DNA from: an uncultured Clostridia bacterium
Lineage (GTDB): Bacteria > Bacillota > Clostridia > Lachnospirales > Bianqueaceae
Direction of reading: 5' to 3'
Assembly: GCA_947570515.1 (NCBI GenBank)
Contig: CANOUM010000098.1
Location: forward strand, 1-6,368
DNA length: 6,368 nucleotides
Below the pieces are notes generated by a model. It was not told the DNA's origin, did no database searches, and saw nothing but the letters and a program-made list of their open reading frames with translations. This document shows, piece after piece, positions 6,275-6,368 of this stretch. Position 1 is the first letter of the stretch; each line of letters begins with the position of its first letter. A program made the position numbers and the translations under genes.

Positions 6275-6283
6275 GCGAACTTG
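6261..6283. repeat. Hairpin 1 of palindromic repeat cluster
   Basis: Arms CAAGTTCGCT (6261-6270) and AGCGAACTTG (6274-6283) are perfect inverted repeats of 10 bp around the 3-base loop GTA. No T-tract follows, so a classical intrinsic terminator is not supported, although the structure could slow polymerase or protect the 3' end of the acetyltransferase transcript. The core (6262-6282) is a diverged copy of hairpin 3. Confidence 0.85.
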
Positions 6284-6311
6284 ATAAGAAATCCCCAAAG
6301 GGATTTCTTAT
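6284..6311. repeat. Hairpin 2 of palindromic repeat cluster
   Basis: Arms ATAAGAAATCCC (6284-6295) and GGGATTTCTTAT (6300-6311) are perfect 12-bp inverted repeats around the loop CAAA. It abuts hairpin 1 without a gap. The 3' arm has only short T runs, so terminator function is possible but weak. Its stem sequence differs from hairpins 1 and 3, but all three cores begin with AAG and end with CTT. Confidence 0.85.
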
Positions 6312-6326
6312 ACCATAGCGACATCG

Positions 6327-6349
6327 TAAGTTTGCCGAAGGCAAACTTA
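6327..6349. repeat. Hairpin 3 of palindromic repeat cluster
   Basis: Arms TAAGTTTGCC (6327-6336) and GGCAAACTTA (6340-6349) are perfect 10-bp inverted repeats around the loop GAA. It lies 15 bp after hairpin 2. The core 6328-6348 matches the core of hairpin 1 at 16 of 21 positions, and the stem differences occur as complementary pairs. The remaining sequence to the window end holds no further gene that I can support. Confidence 0.85.
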
Positions 6350-6368
6350 GAGCGCAGCCCAAATACTT

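Overview
The window looks like AT-rich chromosomal DNA from an anaerobic Clostridia-type Firmicute, possibly a gut Ruminococcaceae, Oscillospiraceae or Lachnospiraceae member. This rests on strong AGGAGG-type ribosome sites, compact TTGACA/TATAAT-type promoters, AT-rich codon use in three of the four genes, and the gene families present. No rRNA, tRNA, CRISPR array or transposase is visible. All four supported genes lie on the + strand.

Left part (1-3705): an AT-rich leader carries a MerR-type promoter with a 19-bp spacer and a perfect dyad inside the spacer. It drives a 906-residue multidomain protein that starts at 102. This protein has a MerR DNA-binding head, a coiled coil, a GyrI-like effector-binding domain, a lectin/concanavalin-like beta-sandwich, and a C-terminal module resembling BtrH N-terminal/DUF4872 cysteine acyltransferase or peptidase proteins. 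After 58 bp, with no visible terminator, comes a 274-residue Fpg/Nei-family (DNA glycosylase-like) protein. It keeps the fold signatures and the zinc finger but lacks the canonical N-terminal proline nucleophile. The two probably form an autoregulated operon. This is the most unusual part of the window.

Middle part (about 3768-5643): a self-contained cassette with a perfect-consensus promoter (TTGACA, 17 bp, TATAAT), a 585-residue cytosolic GH2 beta-glycosidase, and a hairpin terminator. Its base composition is clearly more GC-rich (about 50-60% in lines I counted) than the flanking genes (about 28-40%), which suggests a different evolutionary origin.

Right part (5644-6368): an AT-rich GNAT acetyltransferase of the RimJ/RimL type (start 5671) is followed by a ribosome site and an 18-codon reading frame. 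That frame runs into a cluster of three perfect hairpins. Hairpins 1 and 3 are diverged copies whose stem differences are compensatory, so they look like members of a palindromic repeat family rather than simple terminators.

Functional links between the three blocks are not evident. The first block looks like a sensor/regulator with a partner protein, the second is carbohydrate catabolism, and the third is a small acetyltransferase next to a repeat.
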